Below are positions 25,219 through 32,963 of a stretch of DNA of 32,963 nucleotides, in pieces (the first letter of the stretch is position 1; the number at the start of each line of letters is the position of its first letter). This DNA is from Saprospiraceae bacterium. Its GTDB lineage: Bacteria; Bacteroidota; Bacteroidia; Chitinophagales; Saprospiraceae. The translations under genes were made by a program, and so were the position numbers. The DNA lies in assembly GCA_013002995.1 (NCBI GenBank), contig JABDLO010000008.1, positions 1 through 32,963 of the forward strand, read 5' to 3'. The notes below the pieces were generated by a model. It saw only the letters and a program-made list of their open reading frames with translations, was not told the DNA's origin and searched no databases.

Positions 25219-26742
25219 ATGAAGTACAATCAAGTTTTATTGATAATCCTGAGTTTTTTCTTCTTAACCAGTTGCAATCAAAAAAAGAAAACAGTTGGAC
25301 CAGAAGTCAGCGGACCTCCTAATGTTTTATTCATTGCCGTAGATGATCTTAATACCTGGATTGAAGGTCTGGACGGATTCTCCAATGCTAAAACTCCTAA
25401 CATAGATAGATTGGCGGCAAGTGGAATTCTATTCTCTGATGCACATTGCCAAGCCCCCCTTTGTGCTCCATCCAGAGCTTCCTTGATGACTGGATTACGT
25501 CCTTCAACAACAGGTATTTATGGGGCGATATCTGATAACAAAATACGCTCAGAAAACCCTGCCACAAAGGATATTGTCATGCTACCTGAATACTTTAAAA
25601 ACCATGGTTACCACACCATGGGCATAGGTAAGCTATTTCATATTCATTCTCCTAATGGGACCTTTGATGAGTCTGGCGGCAGAGTTAAGGGATTCGGTCC
25701 TCATCCTGAGGAAAGATTTGTATGGGATGGATTTGGAACCTCAGATAGAAAAAGATATGGAAGAACAAATACGGACTGGGGAGCTTTCCCGGATGTAGAT
25801 TCATTGATGCCGGATCACCAGTCTGTTGACTGGGCAATTGAAAGGCTTGAAAGAGGATATGATAAACCTTTCTTCATGGGAGTAGGATTCTTACGTGTGC
25901 ATGTTCCTTTATATGTACCTCAGAAATGGTTTGATATGCATCCTCTCGAAAACATTCAGACTCCACCTTACAAGCCAGATGACTTAGATGATGTACCTCC
26001 GGTGGCATTAAAGATCAATGACTTACCGATGATGCCTTCCACTGACTGGGCAATAGAAAGCGGAGAATGGCCCAAAATCATCCAGGCCTACCTGGCATGT
26101 ATGAGCTTTGTTGATTATGAAATAGGACGACTTTTAGATGCACTGGAACAAAGTTCTCATGCTGATAACACCGTCATTGTCCTCTGGTCAGATCATGGAT
26201 ATCGATTAGGAGAAAAAAGCACCTTTGCCAAGCATGCGCTCTGGGATGCTGCTACCAATGCTCCACTCCTGTTTAGTGGTCCTGGTCTTACTAAAGGAAA
26301 GAAAATCAATAAGCCAGTTGAATTGCTCTCAATCTACCCTACTTTGTTGGAATTATGTGGTCTTCCATCTTATGAAAAAAATGAAGGAAAAAGCCTTGTT
26401 CCATTAATGCAAGAGAAGGAATCAGGAAAAGACTACGTGGCCATTACTACTTTTGGAATGAACAATCATACGGTAAAGTCTGATAGATTTCGTTATATTC
26501 AGTACGAAGATGGCGGAGAAGAGTTTTACGATCATGAGAATGATCCCAATGAATTCACTAACCAAGCACATAATCCAACTTACAAAGATCAGATAGAAAG
26601 ATTGAAAAAGCATTTGCCTTCAATAAATGCAAAATGGGATCCTAATTCCTCCTATACTTTTCAACCTTATTTTGTAGAGCAAAAAGCAAGAACCAGTGGT
26701 CCAGAAGAAAATCCTGTAAAGGTAATTGGTGCAAAACGTTGA
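25219..26742 (+). CDS. S1-family sulfatase 3, iduronate-2-sulfatase-like, lipoprotein
   Basis: This 507-residue protein, from the ATG at 25219, has a lipoprotein signal FFFLTSC (Cys19). The ten-residue longer start at 25189 overlaps the previous gene and spoils the signal, so it is not used. The motifs follow the iduronate-2-sulfatase type: VDDLNTW, intact CAPSRAS (formylglycine Cys82), GKLFH (Lys138, His141), and WSDHGYRLGEKSTFAKHALWDAA. Close relatives act on 2-O-sulfated uronates, but in Bacteroidota glycan loci this type has spread to many sugars, so the substrate here is open. It is 4 bp after sulfatase 2 and 7 bp before regulator 2. Confidence 0.92.
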   Translation: MKYNQVLLIILSFFFLTSCNQKKKTVGPEVSGPPNVLFIAVDDLNTWIEGLDGFSNAKTPNIDRLAASGILFSDAHCQAPLCAPSRASLMTGLRPSTTGIYGAISDNKIRSENPATKDIVMLPEYFKNHGYHTMGIGKLFHIHSPNGTFDESGGRVKGFGPHPEERFVWDGFGTSDRKRYGRTNTDWGAFPDVDSLMPDHQSVDWAIERLERGYDKPFFMGVGFLRVHVPLYVPQKWFDMHPLENIQTPPYKPDDLDDVPPVALKINDLPMMPSTDWAIESGEWPKIIQAYLACMSFVDYEIGRLLDALEQSSHADNTVIVLWSDHGYRLGEKSTFAKHALWDAATNAPLLFSGPGLTKGKKINKPVELLSIYPTLLELCGLPSYEKNEGKSLVPLMQEKESGKDYVAITTFGMNNHTVKSDRFRYIQYEDGGEEFYDHENDPNEFTNQAHNPTYKDQIERLKKHLPSINAKWDPNSSYTFQPYFVEQKARTSGPEENPVKVIGAKR

Positions 26743-26749
26743 AAAAATT

Positions 26750-27799
26750 ATGAATAGCCAGGATTACATAGAAATTAATGATGATTCCAAAATTCCAAAA
26801 TACAAGCAAATCATTAATTCTATTACAAAAGGTATAAGGGATAAACACCTAAATATTGGAGACAAAATATTATCTATTAATCATCTAAGCACTCGTTATA
26901 ATCTATCCAGAGATACAGTAAAGAAAGCTTATAAATATCTTGTTTCACAAAACATCATTTCTTCAGTGCAAGGTAAAGGCTTCTACATTGCCAAGACAGA
27001 CATTTCTACTCAAAGGAATGTGCTCTTTATCATTAATAAATTAAGTAGATACAAAATGCAGATCTTTAATGCATTTGTTGAATCTATGATTGGAACCAAT
27101 ACCAATGTTGATCTTGAAATATACTATTGTGATCCAGCAATTTTCAAAAACATCTTAACAACATCCAAACTTCGATATGATTACTACGTTGTAATGCCTC
27201 ATTTCAAAGATGAAAATTCAAAATATATCAGTTGCCCACTCGATGTATTAAAGGAGATCCAGAATATTCCTTCTGAAAAGCTGATCATACTAGATCGGGA
27301 TATTGAAAAGATCACAGAAGGTCCTGGTAAAATTTATCAGGATTTCAGTTCAGATATATATAATGCTTTAACATCTGCGATTGGGATAATAAAAAAATAC
27401 AAGAAAGTCATTCTGATCTTTCCTGACAAGAATCTGTATCCATATCCAAATGAAATAGTGAAAGGTTTTAAAAGATTCTGTGAAGAGAACCAATTGGATT
27501 TTGAAATTTTAACCAGGATTTATGAAAGCATGGATTTACAGACAAAGGATTTGTATATCCTCATTCAAGAGGAAGACTTAATAAATTTAATAAATCAAAT
27601 ACGTGCCAGCCAATTGGACCTTGGAGAGGAGATAGGTATCATTTCATACAATGATACGCCTCTGAAAGCATTGCTGGGGATAACTGTGGTCAGTACAGAT
27701 TTTAAAAAGCTGGGAGTGCTAGCAGCAGAAATGATCCTGAATAAGAGTTTCCATTCAATAAAAAATGATTTCAATTTTGTAAACAGATTTTCTGCTTAA
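26750..27799 (+). CDS. GntR-type regulator with sugar-binding-protein-like effector domain (regulator 2)
   Basis: This 349-residue paralogue of regulator 1 has the same architecture. The winged helix has PKYKQIINSITKGIRDKHL, LSRDTVKKAYKYL and GKGFYIAK. The LacI/periplasmic-binding-like domain ends in IISYNDTPLKALLGITVVSTDFKKLGVLAAEMIL. The ATG at 26750, 7 bp after the sulfatase stop, is preferred. The alternative at 26726 would overlap the sulfatase by 17 bp and adds eight residues before the usual start. It is the last gene of the degradative operon, and susC follows from its own promoter with motif copy 5. Being made with the enzymes that release its likely inducer suggests a feedback loop. 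It may share the 19-bp operator with regulator 1. Confidence 0.85.
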   Translation: MNSQDYIEINDDSKIPKYKQIINSITKGIRDKHLNIGDKILSINHLSTRYNLSRDTVKKAYKYLVSQNIISSVQGKGFYIAKTDISTQRNVLFIINKLSRYKMQIFNAFVESMIGTNTNVDLEIYYCDPAIFKNILTTSKLRYDYYVVMPHFKDENSKYISCPLDVLKEIQNIPSEKLIILDRDIEKITEGPGKIYQDFSSDIYNALTSAIGIIKKYKKVILIFPDKNLYPYPNEIVKGFKRFCEENQLDFEILTRIYESMDLQTKDLYILIQEEDLINLINQIRASQLDLGEEIGIISYNDTPLKALLGITVVSTDFKKLGVLAAEMILNKSFHSIKNDFNFVNRFSA

Positions 27800-27844
27800 A
27801 TACAACCTATATTACCATAAAATATTCTGCATAACCTATGCAGC

Positions 27845-27890
27845 ACAGTACAGCACAGGATATAAATAAACCTAATGGAAATTATGTTTG
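27845..27890 (+). promoter_or_regulatory. Motif copy 5 and -7 box facing susC
   Basis: Positions 27845-27863 read ACAGTACAGCACAGGATAT, within a 10-bp tandem repeat (27841-27850 and 27851-27860, differing at one base). After exactly 19 bp, 27883-27890 reads TATGTTTG, a perfect TAnnTTTG -7 box. The transcript would start near 27896, about 29 nt before the susC ATG. No -33 TTG is seen. Confidence 0.65.
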
Positions 27891-27924
27891 GTAGACACAA
27901 ATCATTAAAGCAAAACGGTTTACC

Positions 27925-30900
27925 ATGTATAGATTTCAAAAACTATGGAGGAAAACTTTGAGTGAAAAATTTTCCCCACCAAGCATTTCACATTTTATAT
28001 TATTTCTATTTCTTACACTGACAAGTTTTTCTGTTATTGCTCAAGAAGTTGTAACAGGGTCAATTACCAGTGCAGATGGAGAACCTTTAATAGGTGTTAA
28101 CGTAGCACAAAAAGGTACTACTAATGGATCAATATCTGATTTTGATGGTAACTACTCCATTACCCTTGTCGAAGGAGAAAAAGTATTGGTATTCTCTTAC
28201 ATAGGTTATGCCTCAATAGAAGAGGTTGTTGGAGGACGATCTAGTATTGATGTTACCCTTGATGAAGGAACATTACTTGAGGAAGTAGTTGTAGTAGGGT
28301 ATGGAACACAAAAAAAATCAGATTTAACAGGGTCGGTAGCATCAGTTGGTGCTGAAGAAATAACACAGGTCCCTTCTTCAAGGGTTGATCAAGTACTACA
28401 AGGTAGAGCTGCCGGTGTTCAGGTAACACAAGTCAGTGGTGCGCCTGGAGCAGGCACTGCTATAAGGGTTCGTGGTGGTAACTCAATTACAGGAAGTAAT
28501 GAACCACTCTGGGTAATTGATGGAATCGTAGTTGGAACCAATTTCAACCTGAACAATATAAACCCCAATGATATTGAGTCTCTCGAAATCTTAAAAGACG
28601 CTTCATCTATTGCAATTTATGGTTCTAGAGGTGCAAATGGTGTAGTTTTACTTACTACCAAAAGTGGTAGTGGAGTTGGATCTGGAAAACCTGAAATAAG
28701 TCTTAATGTGTTCACAAGTACGCAGATGCTGCCAGAATTACCAGACAGACTTACACAAGAAGAACAGATCGCCTTCACGAATGAGAGTGCTGAATTTAGA
28801 GGTGCGGCAGCTCCATTTCCTGGTGATCCTTCTAGCTATCCTAATAATGATTGGGTAGATTTAACGACTCGTTCAGCACAAATTTATAATGCAGATTTGT
28901 CACTTGCCGGATCTTCTGAAAATTTAAATTATTACAACTCTTTAAATTACTTTAATCAAGAAGGTCTCATTGAGAGCTCAGGAATAGAAAAGTTCATATT
29001 TAGATCAAATTTAGACTTAGATCTAACCAATAAATTGAAAACAGGATTCCGAATTAATGTCTCTAGATTAAATCAAGATAATGCTCTTACTTCCTTTAGC
29101 GCGAATGCTTTCGGAACATTACGGACTCAGCCTGTATTCAATGATGATGGCTCCTATAATGGTTTTGATGATGTAGTGGGATCGCCTTTTAACAATCCCT
29201 TAGCTAATTTTGATTTAAATACCAATCAAACATTTACCAATAATTTATTAGCAACTGCATATTTACAATTTAATCCTACACCAGCTTGGACCATTCGTTC
29301 AACTTTCAGTCCAGAAATCAACAATACCAAGCGAAATAGATTTAATTCTAGTCAGACACCGGGTAATCTCGCTATTGGCGTAACTGATGGTGGAACAGCA
29401 AGTGTAAGAACCGTTGCAAGTACTGGATGGAACAATGAAAACACAATACAATTTCAAACCGATATAAACGATAACAACAGTCTAACCATACTTGGAGGTG
29501 CTTCCTTTCAAAAATTATATACCGAAACTACGGAAGCCTCAGCTGCCGGTATTACAAGTGACGCCACAGGGTTCAACAATTTAGGAAATTCCAACCCAAC
29601 TAGATCTATAGTAACTAGTGGCTTTAGCGGATTTCAAATCGCTTCTTTTTTCGGAAGGATAAACTACGACTATAAAAATAAATACCTCTTAACCTTAGTG
29701 GGTAGGACAGATGGTAGTTCAGTATTTGCAGAAGGAAATAAATATGAATTCTATCCTTCTATCGCAGCAGCTTGGAAAATTAGTGAAGAGGCATTTATGC
29801 AAGGTCAAAATCTAGTCTCAGATTTAAAATTAAGAGCTAGTTTGGGTCGCTCGGGTAATCAAGCTATTGGTCCGTACAGAACTTTAGGGGTGCTAACTGA
29901 AGCGAATACCACATTAAATGGTGCTGAAGTGCCCGGCCTAACTTTAGGAAGACCTTCAAATCCAAATCTAAAGTGGGAAACTACCACTTCTTTTGATATC
30001 GCTTTGGAAGCCTCCATATTGAATGGGCGTGTATTTACCGAATTCAATTATTACTATAAAGAGACCAATGATCTCTTATTAGATGTGACTATACCTAGAC
30101 AGACTGGTTTTACGAGTCAATTGCAAAATGTGGGAGCGCTTGAGAACAGAGGATGGGAATTGTTAATAAATTCCAAAAATGTTTCTAGTAATAACTTTCG
30201 ATGGAATTCTGTAGTGACACTTTCATCAAATAGGAACAAGATATTAGATCTTGGTGGTCAAGAGTTCATAGATGTTGTTGTAGACCCAATTATAGGTTCA
30301 GGTAATACAAGATTAATAGTAGGACAGCCTGTTCCTGTATTTACAGGGGTTAATTATTTAGGAACTTGGAAGAGTCAAGAAGAAATTGATGCTTCTGGCC
30401 TAACAGCTCAAGTTGTTGGCGGTTCAAGATTTGAAGATTTAAATGGAGATGGTATTATCTCTACTGAAGACAACGTTATATTGGGAAACCCATTCCCTGA
30501 TCTAATTTTCGGATTCGAAAACTCATTTTCGTACAAGAATTTTGATTTTTCATTTTTTATCCAAGGTACTGTAGGCAATGAAGTATATAATTTAAGTATG
30601 CGAAACCACTATTTTAATCGTGGGGAGACAGTGAAATTTGGAGATTTAAGAGATCGTTGGACAGAAAACAATCCGAATTCTGACATCCCAAGGGCAGGTG
30701 CTGATTCAGTTACCAATACACCACCTAACTCTGAATACGTAGAAGATGGATCTCATTTGCGTCTAAAAGCTATTCGGTTTGCTTATAATATTCCAACCAA
30801 AGGGGTTTATGAAGGAATTAAAGATGCAACTATTGCCTTATCAGGAACCAACTTACTACTTTTCTCTAGCACCCGGTTGATCGAACCTGAAGCTAGTAAT

Positions 30901-30999
30901 TTTGGTAGAAGTGGGATAGGTAACATTGCCCAAGGGTATTTAAGTGGTCAATATCCTAATCCAAGGGTTGTAACACTTAGTCTTAATATAACTTTGTAA
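27925..30999 (+). CDS. susC: SusC/RagA-family TonB-dependent glycan transporter
   Basis: This 1024-residue outer-membrane protein has a long N-terminal region with a hydrophobic signal (HFILFLFLTLTSFSVIAQ, ending near residue 40). A carboxypeptidase-D regulatory-like domain follows (about 43-115; GSITSADGEPLIGVNVAQKGT, SDFDGNYSI). Next are the SusC linker LEEVVVVGYGTQKKSDLTGS and a plug with ILKDASSIAIYGSRGANGVVLLTTKSG. The beta-barrel ends in NPRVVTLSLNITL, with an acceptable terminal strand. It imports glycan fragments into the periplasm using TonB energy, in complex with the SusD lipoprotein encoded 10 bp downstream. Its own promoter has motif copy 5, so it is controlled together with the enzymes. 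The length is normal and no motif is missing. Confidence 0.96.
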   Translation: MYRFQKLWRKTLSEKFSPPSISHFILFLFLTLTSFSVIAQEVVTGSITSADGEPLIGVNVAQKGTTNGSISDFDGNYSITLVEGEKVLVFSYIGYASIEEVVGGRSSIDVTLDEGTLLEEVVVVGYGTQKKSDLTGSVASVGAEEITQVPSSRVDQVLQGRAAGVQVTQVSGAPGAGTAIRVRGGNSITGSNEPLWVIDGIVVGTNFNLNNINPNDIESLEILKDASSIAIYGSRGANGVVLLTTKSGSGVGSGKPEISLNVFTSTQMLPELPDRLTQEEQIAFTNESAEFRGAAAPFPGDPSSYPNNDWVDLTTRSAQIYNADLSLAGSSENLNYYNSLNYFNQEGLIESSGIEKFIFRSNLDLDLTNKLKTGFRINVSRLNQDNALTSFSANAFGTLRTQPVFNDDGSYNGFDDVVGSPFNNPLANFDLNTNQTFTNNLLATAYLQFNPTPAWTIRSTFSPEINNTKRNRFNSSQTPGNLAIGVTDGGTASVRTVASTGWNNENTIQFQTDINDNNSLTILGGASFQKLYTETTEASAAGITSDATGFNNLGNSNPTRSIVTSGFSGFQIASFFGRINYDYKNKYLLTLVGRTDGSSVFAEGNKYEFYPSIAAAWKISEEAFMQGQNLVSDLKLRASLGRSGNQAIGPYRTLGVLTEANTTLNGAEVPGLTLGRPSNPNLKWETTTSFDIALEASILNGRVFTEFNYYYKETNDLLLDVTIPRQTGFTSQLQNVGALENRGWELLINSKNVSSNNFRWNSVVTLSSNRNKILDLGGQEFIDVVVDPIIGSGNTRLIVGQPVPVFTGVNYLGTWKSQEEIDASGLTAQVVGGSRFEDLNGDGIISTEDNVILGNPFPDLIFGFENSFSYKNFDFSFFIQGTVGNEVYNLSMRNHYFNRGETVKFGDLRDRWTENNPNSDIPRAGADSVTNTPPNSEYVEDGSHLRLKAIRFAYNIPTKGVYEGIKDATIALSGTNLLLFSSTRLIEPEASNFGRSGIGNIAQGYLSGQYPNPRVVTLSLNITL

Positions 31000-31009
31000 A
31001 AAATTAGAA

Positions 31010-32578
31010 ATGAAAACAACAAAAATAATTTTATACATCTTCCTAATAATATCATTTTCCGGATGTGAAAAGTTTTTAGAAGAAGATCCAAGAGCAATTA
31101 TTGCACCTGAAACGTTTTTTGCATCAGAAAACGATGCCAGACAAGCGATTAACGGTACTTATGCCATACTTAAGAATAATTCCATTTATGGTCAGGTTGG
31201 GCTTGATCACTTTTATGACAATGGTGCCGATATAATAGAACCAAACCGTGCTGCAAATTTTGTGCAACCTATTGGTAATTATACATTGAATGAGGCCCTT
31301 GCCGATGTATCTATTCAAAAAATGAGTGTTTCAGATACATGGAAAGACCTTTATAGAGTCATTTTTAATACAAACATAATTATTGATAGAGTGACTGGTA
31401 ATGAGGCAATTCTTGATGACGTGAGGACAGAAATTATTGCAGAAGCTAGATTTTTAAGGGCCTTGTGTTATTGGCATATAACCAATCTCTGGGGTGATGC
31501 ACCATATTATTCAGAAGTGCTAACATTGGAAGAGGTTAGCCAATTAGGAAGAACGCCTGAGGATATTATCATAACTGGCACAATTGAAGATCTTCAATTT
31601 GCACAATCAATTTTACCTGATGCTTATCCGGATAATCAAAGAGGTAGAGCATCTAAGTGGGCTGCAGCTATAATAGAGGCAAAAATTTACATGAAGCAAA
31701 AAGATTGGCAAGGAGGATTAAACAAATGTTTGGAAATTATCAACCAGTCTTCACATGAGCTATTGCCAACTTATGAAGAAGTATTTGACCCATTGAATGA
31801 GTACAATGCCGAAATTATCTGGTCTTTAGATTTTGCAAAGGATATCGAGGGACTATTTGATCCTGCATTTCCTGGTAGAGCTTTTGCAGGAAACAACAGT
31901 TGGAGACCCAGCATGTTTAACCCTCGATTAAGAGATGAACCTAAAAATACTGATGAAAGAGGAGCATTAAGTGCTGCACTAACAGCAAATGGACAGGCTT
32001 TCAATGGAACAGGATTACAAGTGGCTTCCAAAGATTTTGCCGAAAAATTTCCATTAAACGATTTAAGGAGACCTTTAAACATTGTTGATAATTATTTAGG
32101 TTTTGATTTGAATTTCCCATATATGGCTAAATTCTGGAATCTCGATTTAGAAACTTCTCCTCGATTCAACCATTCAGATAACAGGATGGTATTCCGTCTG
32201 GCAGATGTTTATCTGATGGCCGCAGAGTGTGAAAATGAATTGAATGGACCTGATGGTGCTTACCAATACATCCATCCGATCAGACAACGTGCTTATGAAA
32301 CTCAAGCTGAATGGGAATTGGTTGGTTTAAGCCAACAGGAATTCAGAGAGGCTATATATGACGAACGTAAGTGGGAATTAGCTGCAGAAGCACATAGACG
32401 ATATGACTTAATAAGATGGGGAATTTTATTAGATGTAGTTCAGAACCTGGAATATCGTTTCTGGGAACCAAATGTAAATATCAGACCATACCACGTGCTA
32501 TTACCCATTCCATTACAAGAACTAGAACTAAATCCTAATCTTTTAGAATCTGATCCTACCAACAACGGATATCGTTAG
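31010..32578 (+). CDS. susD: SusD/RagB-family glycan-binding lipoprotein
   Basis: This 522-residue lipoprotein has signal ISFSGC (Cys19) followed by EKFLEEDPRAIIAPETFFASENDARQAINGTYA, the classic SusD N-terminus. TPR-like helices follow (RFLRALCYWHITNLWGDAPYY; SKWAAAIIEAKIYMKQKDW). The C-terminal SusD signature is REAIYDERKWELAAEAHRRYDLIRWG, and the end HVLLPIPLQELELNPNL is typical. It forms the lid of the SusC transporter and binds the oligosaccharide at the cell surface. Its binding sugar cannot be read by eye. It is translated 10 bp after susC. A strong intrinsic terminator follows at 32632-32667, closing the locus. Confidence 0.96.
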   Translation: MKTTKIILYIFLIISFSGCEKFLEEDPRAIIAPETFFASENDARQAINGTYAILKNNSIYGQVGLDHFYDNGADIIEPNRAANFVQPIGNYTLNEALADVSIQKMSVSDTWKDLYRVIFNTNIIIDRVTGNEAILDDVRTEIIAEARFLRALCYWHITNLWGDAPYYSEVLTLEEVSQLGRTPEDIIITGTIEDLQFAQSILPDAYPDNQRGRASKWAAAIIEAKIYMKQKDWQGGLNKCLEIINQSSHELLPTYEEVFDPLNEYNAEIIWSLDFAKDIEGLFDPAFPGRAFAGNNSWRPSMFNPRLRDEPKNTDERGALSAALTANGQAFNGTGLQVASKDFAEKFPLNDLRRPLNIVDNYLGFDLNFPYMAKFWNLDLETSPRFNHSDNRMVFRLADVYLMAAECENELNGPDGAYQYIHPIRQRAYETQAEWELVGLSQQEFREAIYDERKWELAAEAHRRYDLIRWGILLDVVQNLEYRFWEPNVNIRPYHVLLPIPLQELELNPNLLESDPTNNGYR

Positions 32579-32631
32579 GGGTCCGAGTAAGGTCAGATAA
32601 TAAGTGGCTTTATTAATGATTAGAGGATGAT

Positions 32632-32667
32632 GGTACGCAAACGAATGTTTTGCGTACCTTTTTTTTT
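32632..32667 (+). terminator. Rho-independent terminator after susD
   Basis: A perfect 10-bp stem, GGTACGCAAA (32632-32641) pairing with TTTGCGTACC (32649-32658), encloses a 7-nt loop and is followed by nine T residues (32659-32667). It lies 54 bp after the susD stop and ends the susCD transcript. Confidence 0.92.
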
Positions 32668-32963
32668 ATGAAGAGATTTATAATTCTATTTTAAAAACCT
32701 TTATACAACTCATTGAATATCTGTCAATACTCCTTTTTTGCCGAAGCGGTTTTCTTAAGGCACTGTCAGCTTTTTAAAGTTCCAGATATTTTCCACATAC
32801 CCAAGTCTTGAGTCAGGCAAGCACACATTGTCTAGTCCTCCCCTTTGAAGGGGAGATAGAGGGGTAGATGACGCGCGAGTACTAAAAGATTATACTGTTA
32901 AACTCAACTACGATATTCCTGCTATCTACCCTTATCCCATCAGAGGTCGGTAGGCTATACAGG
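32668..32963. other. Non-coding tail after the terminator
   Basis: About 300 bp without a convincing reading frame. The only structured element is the hairpin repeat at 32837-32866. The window stops inside this spacer, so any downstream gene or promoter is not visible. Confidence 0.45.
32837..32866. repeat. GC-rich hairpin, possible interspersed repeat
   Basis: CTCCCC (32838-32843) and GGGGAG (32850-32855) form a 6-bp hairpin with loop TTTGAA, followed by AGAGGGGT. Such CCCCTTT-GAAGGGG blocks are familiar as dispersed intergenic repeats in Bacteroidota genomes. With one copy in view I cannot show repetition. Confidence 0.4.

Noticed and set aside
32949-32963. TATACAGG at the window edge, which could be the beginning of another operator copy
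   Set aside because: The motif would be cut by the edge and the visible 5' part fits the consensus poorly, so it cannot be judged.
1-32963. CRISPR arrays, tRNA or rRNA genes, insertion sequences, phage genes
   Set aside because: No repeat-spacer arrays, transposase or integrase reading frames, or cloverleaf/rRNA-like sequences were found by reading both strands.

Overview
The window comes from a member of the Bacteroidota, probably a marine or other free-living one. The evidence is a SusC/SusD pair, many lipoprotein signals on secreted enzymes, an AT-rich sequence, weak Shine-Dalgarno sites, and promoters whose -7 boxes fit the Bacteroidota consensus TAnnTTTG. I cannot name the genus.

The left edge (1-3423) is unrelated background: the C-terminal part of an outer-membrane protein, a small lipoprotein and a secreted protein of unknown function.

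From about 3.5 to 32.6 kb the window is one integrated locus for L-rhamnose and rhamnose-containing sulfated glycans. (1) 3500-7970: an NCS1-like permease, divergent from lutABC (L-lactate oxidation). (2) 8048-14210, minus strand: rhaEW, rhaI, rhaB and a two-domain class II aldolase. (3) 14393-15436: a GntR-type regulator. (4) 15798-27799, plus strand: a likely operon of seven genes (GH3 glycosidase, S1 sulfatase, GH78 alpha-L-rhamnosidase, BNR-type propeller protein, two more S1 sulfatases, and a second GntR-type regulator paralogous to the first). (5) 27925-32578: susC and susD, closed by a strong intrinsic terminator at 32632-32667.

Proposed flow: SusCD binds and imports a sulfated rhamnose-containing oligosaccharide. 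The sulfatases, GH78, GH3 and perhaps the propeller protein take it apart. Rhamnose enters the cytoplasm and is isomerised (RhaI), phosphorylated (RhaB), then cleaved and oxidised by the fused RhaEW to DHAP plus L-lactate. LutABC then converts L-lactate to pyruvate.

The best new observation is a 19-bp motif, consensus WCAGKAYAGTACAGGATAG, present five times. There is one copy before each of the permease, lutA, rhaEW, GH3 and susC, always pointing in the direction of transcription. Exactly 19 bp separate each copy from the -7 position. This looks like the shared operator of the whole regulon, probably read by the GntR-type pair. Other points of interest are a class II aldolase whose second half has lost every metal ligand, a sulfatase with an altered signature (CSPSL and GKWW), and a BNR-family protein with a lyase-like histidine pattern.
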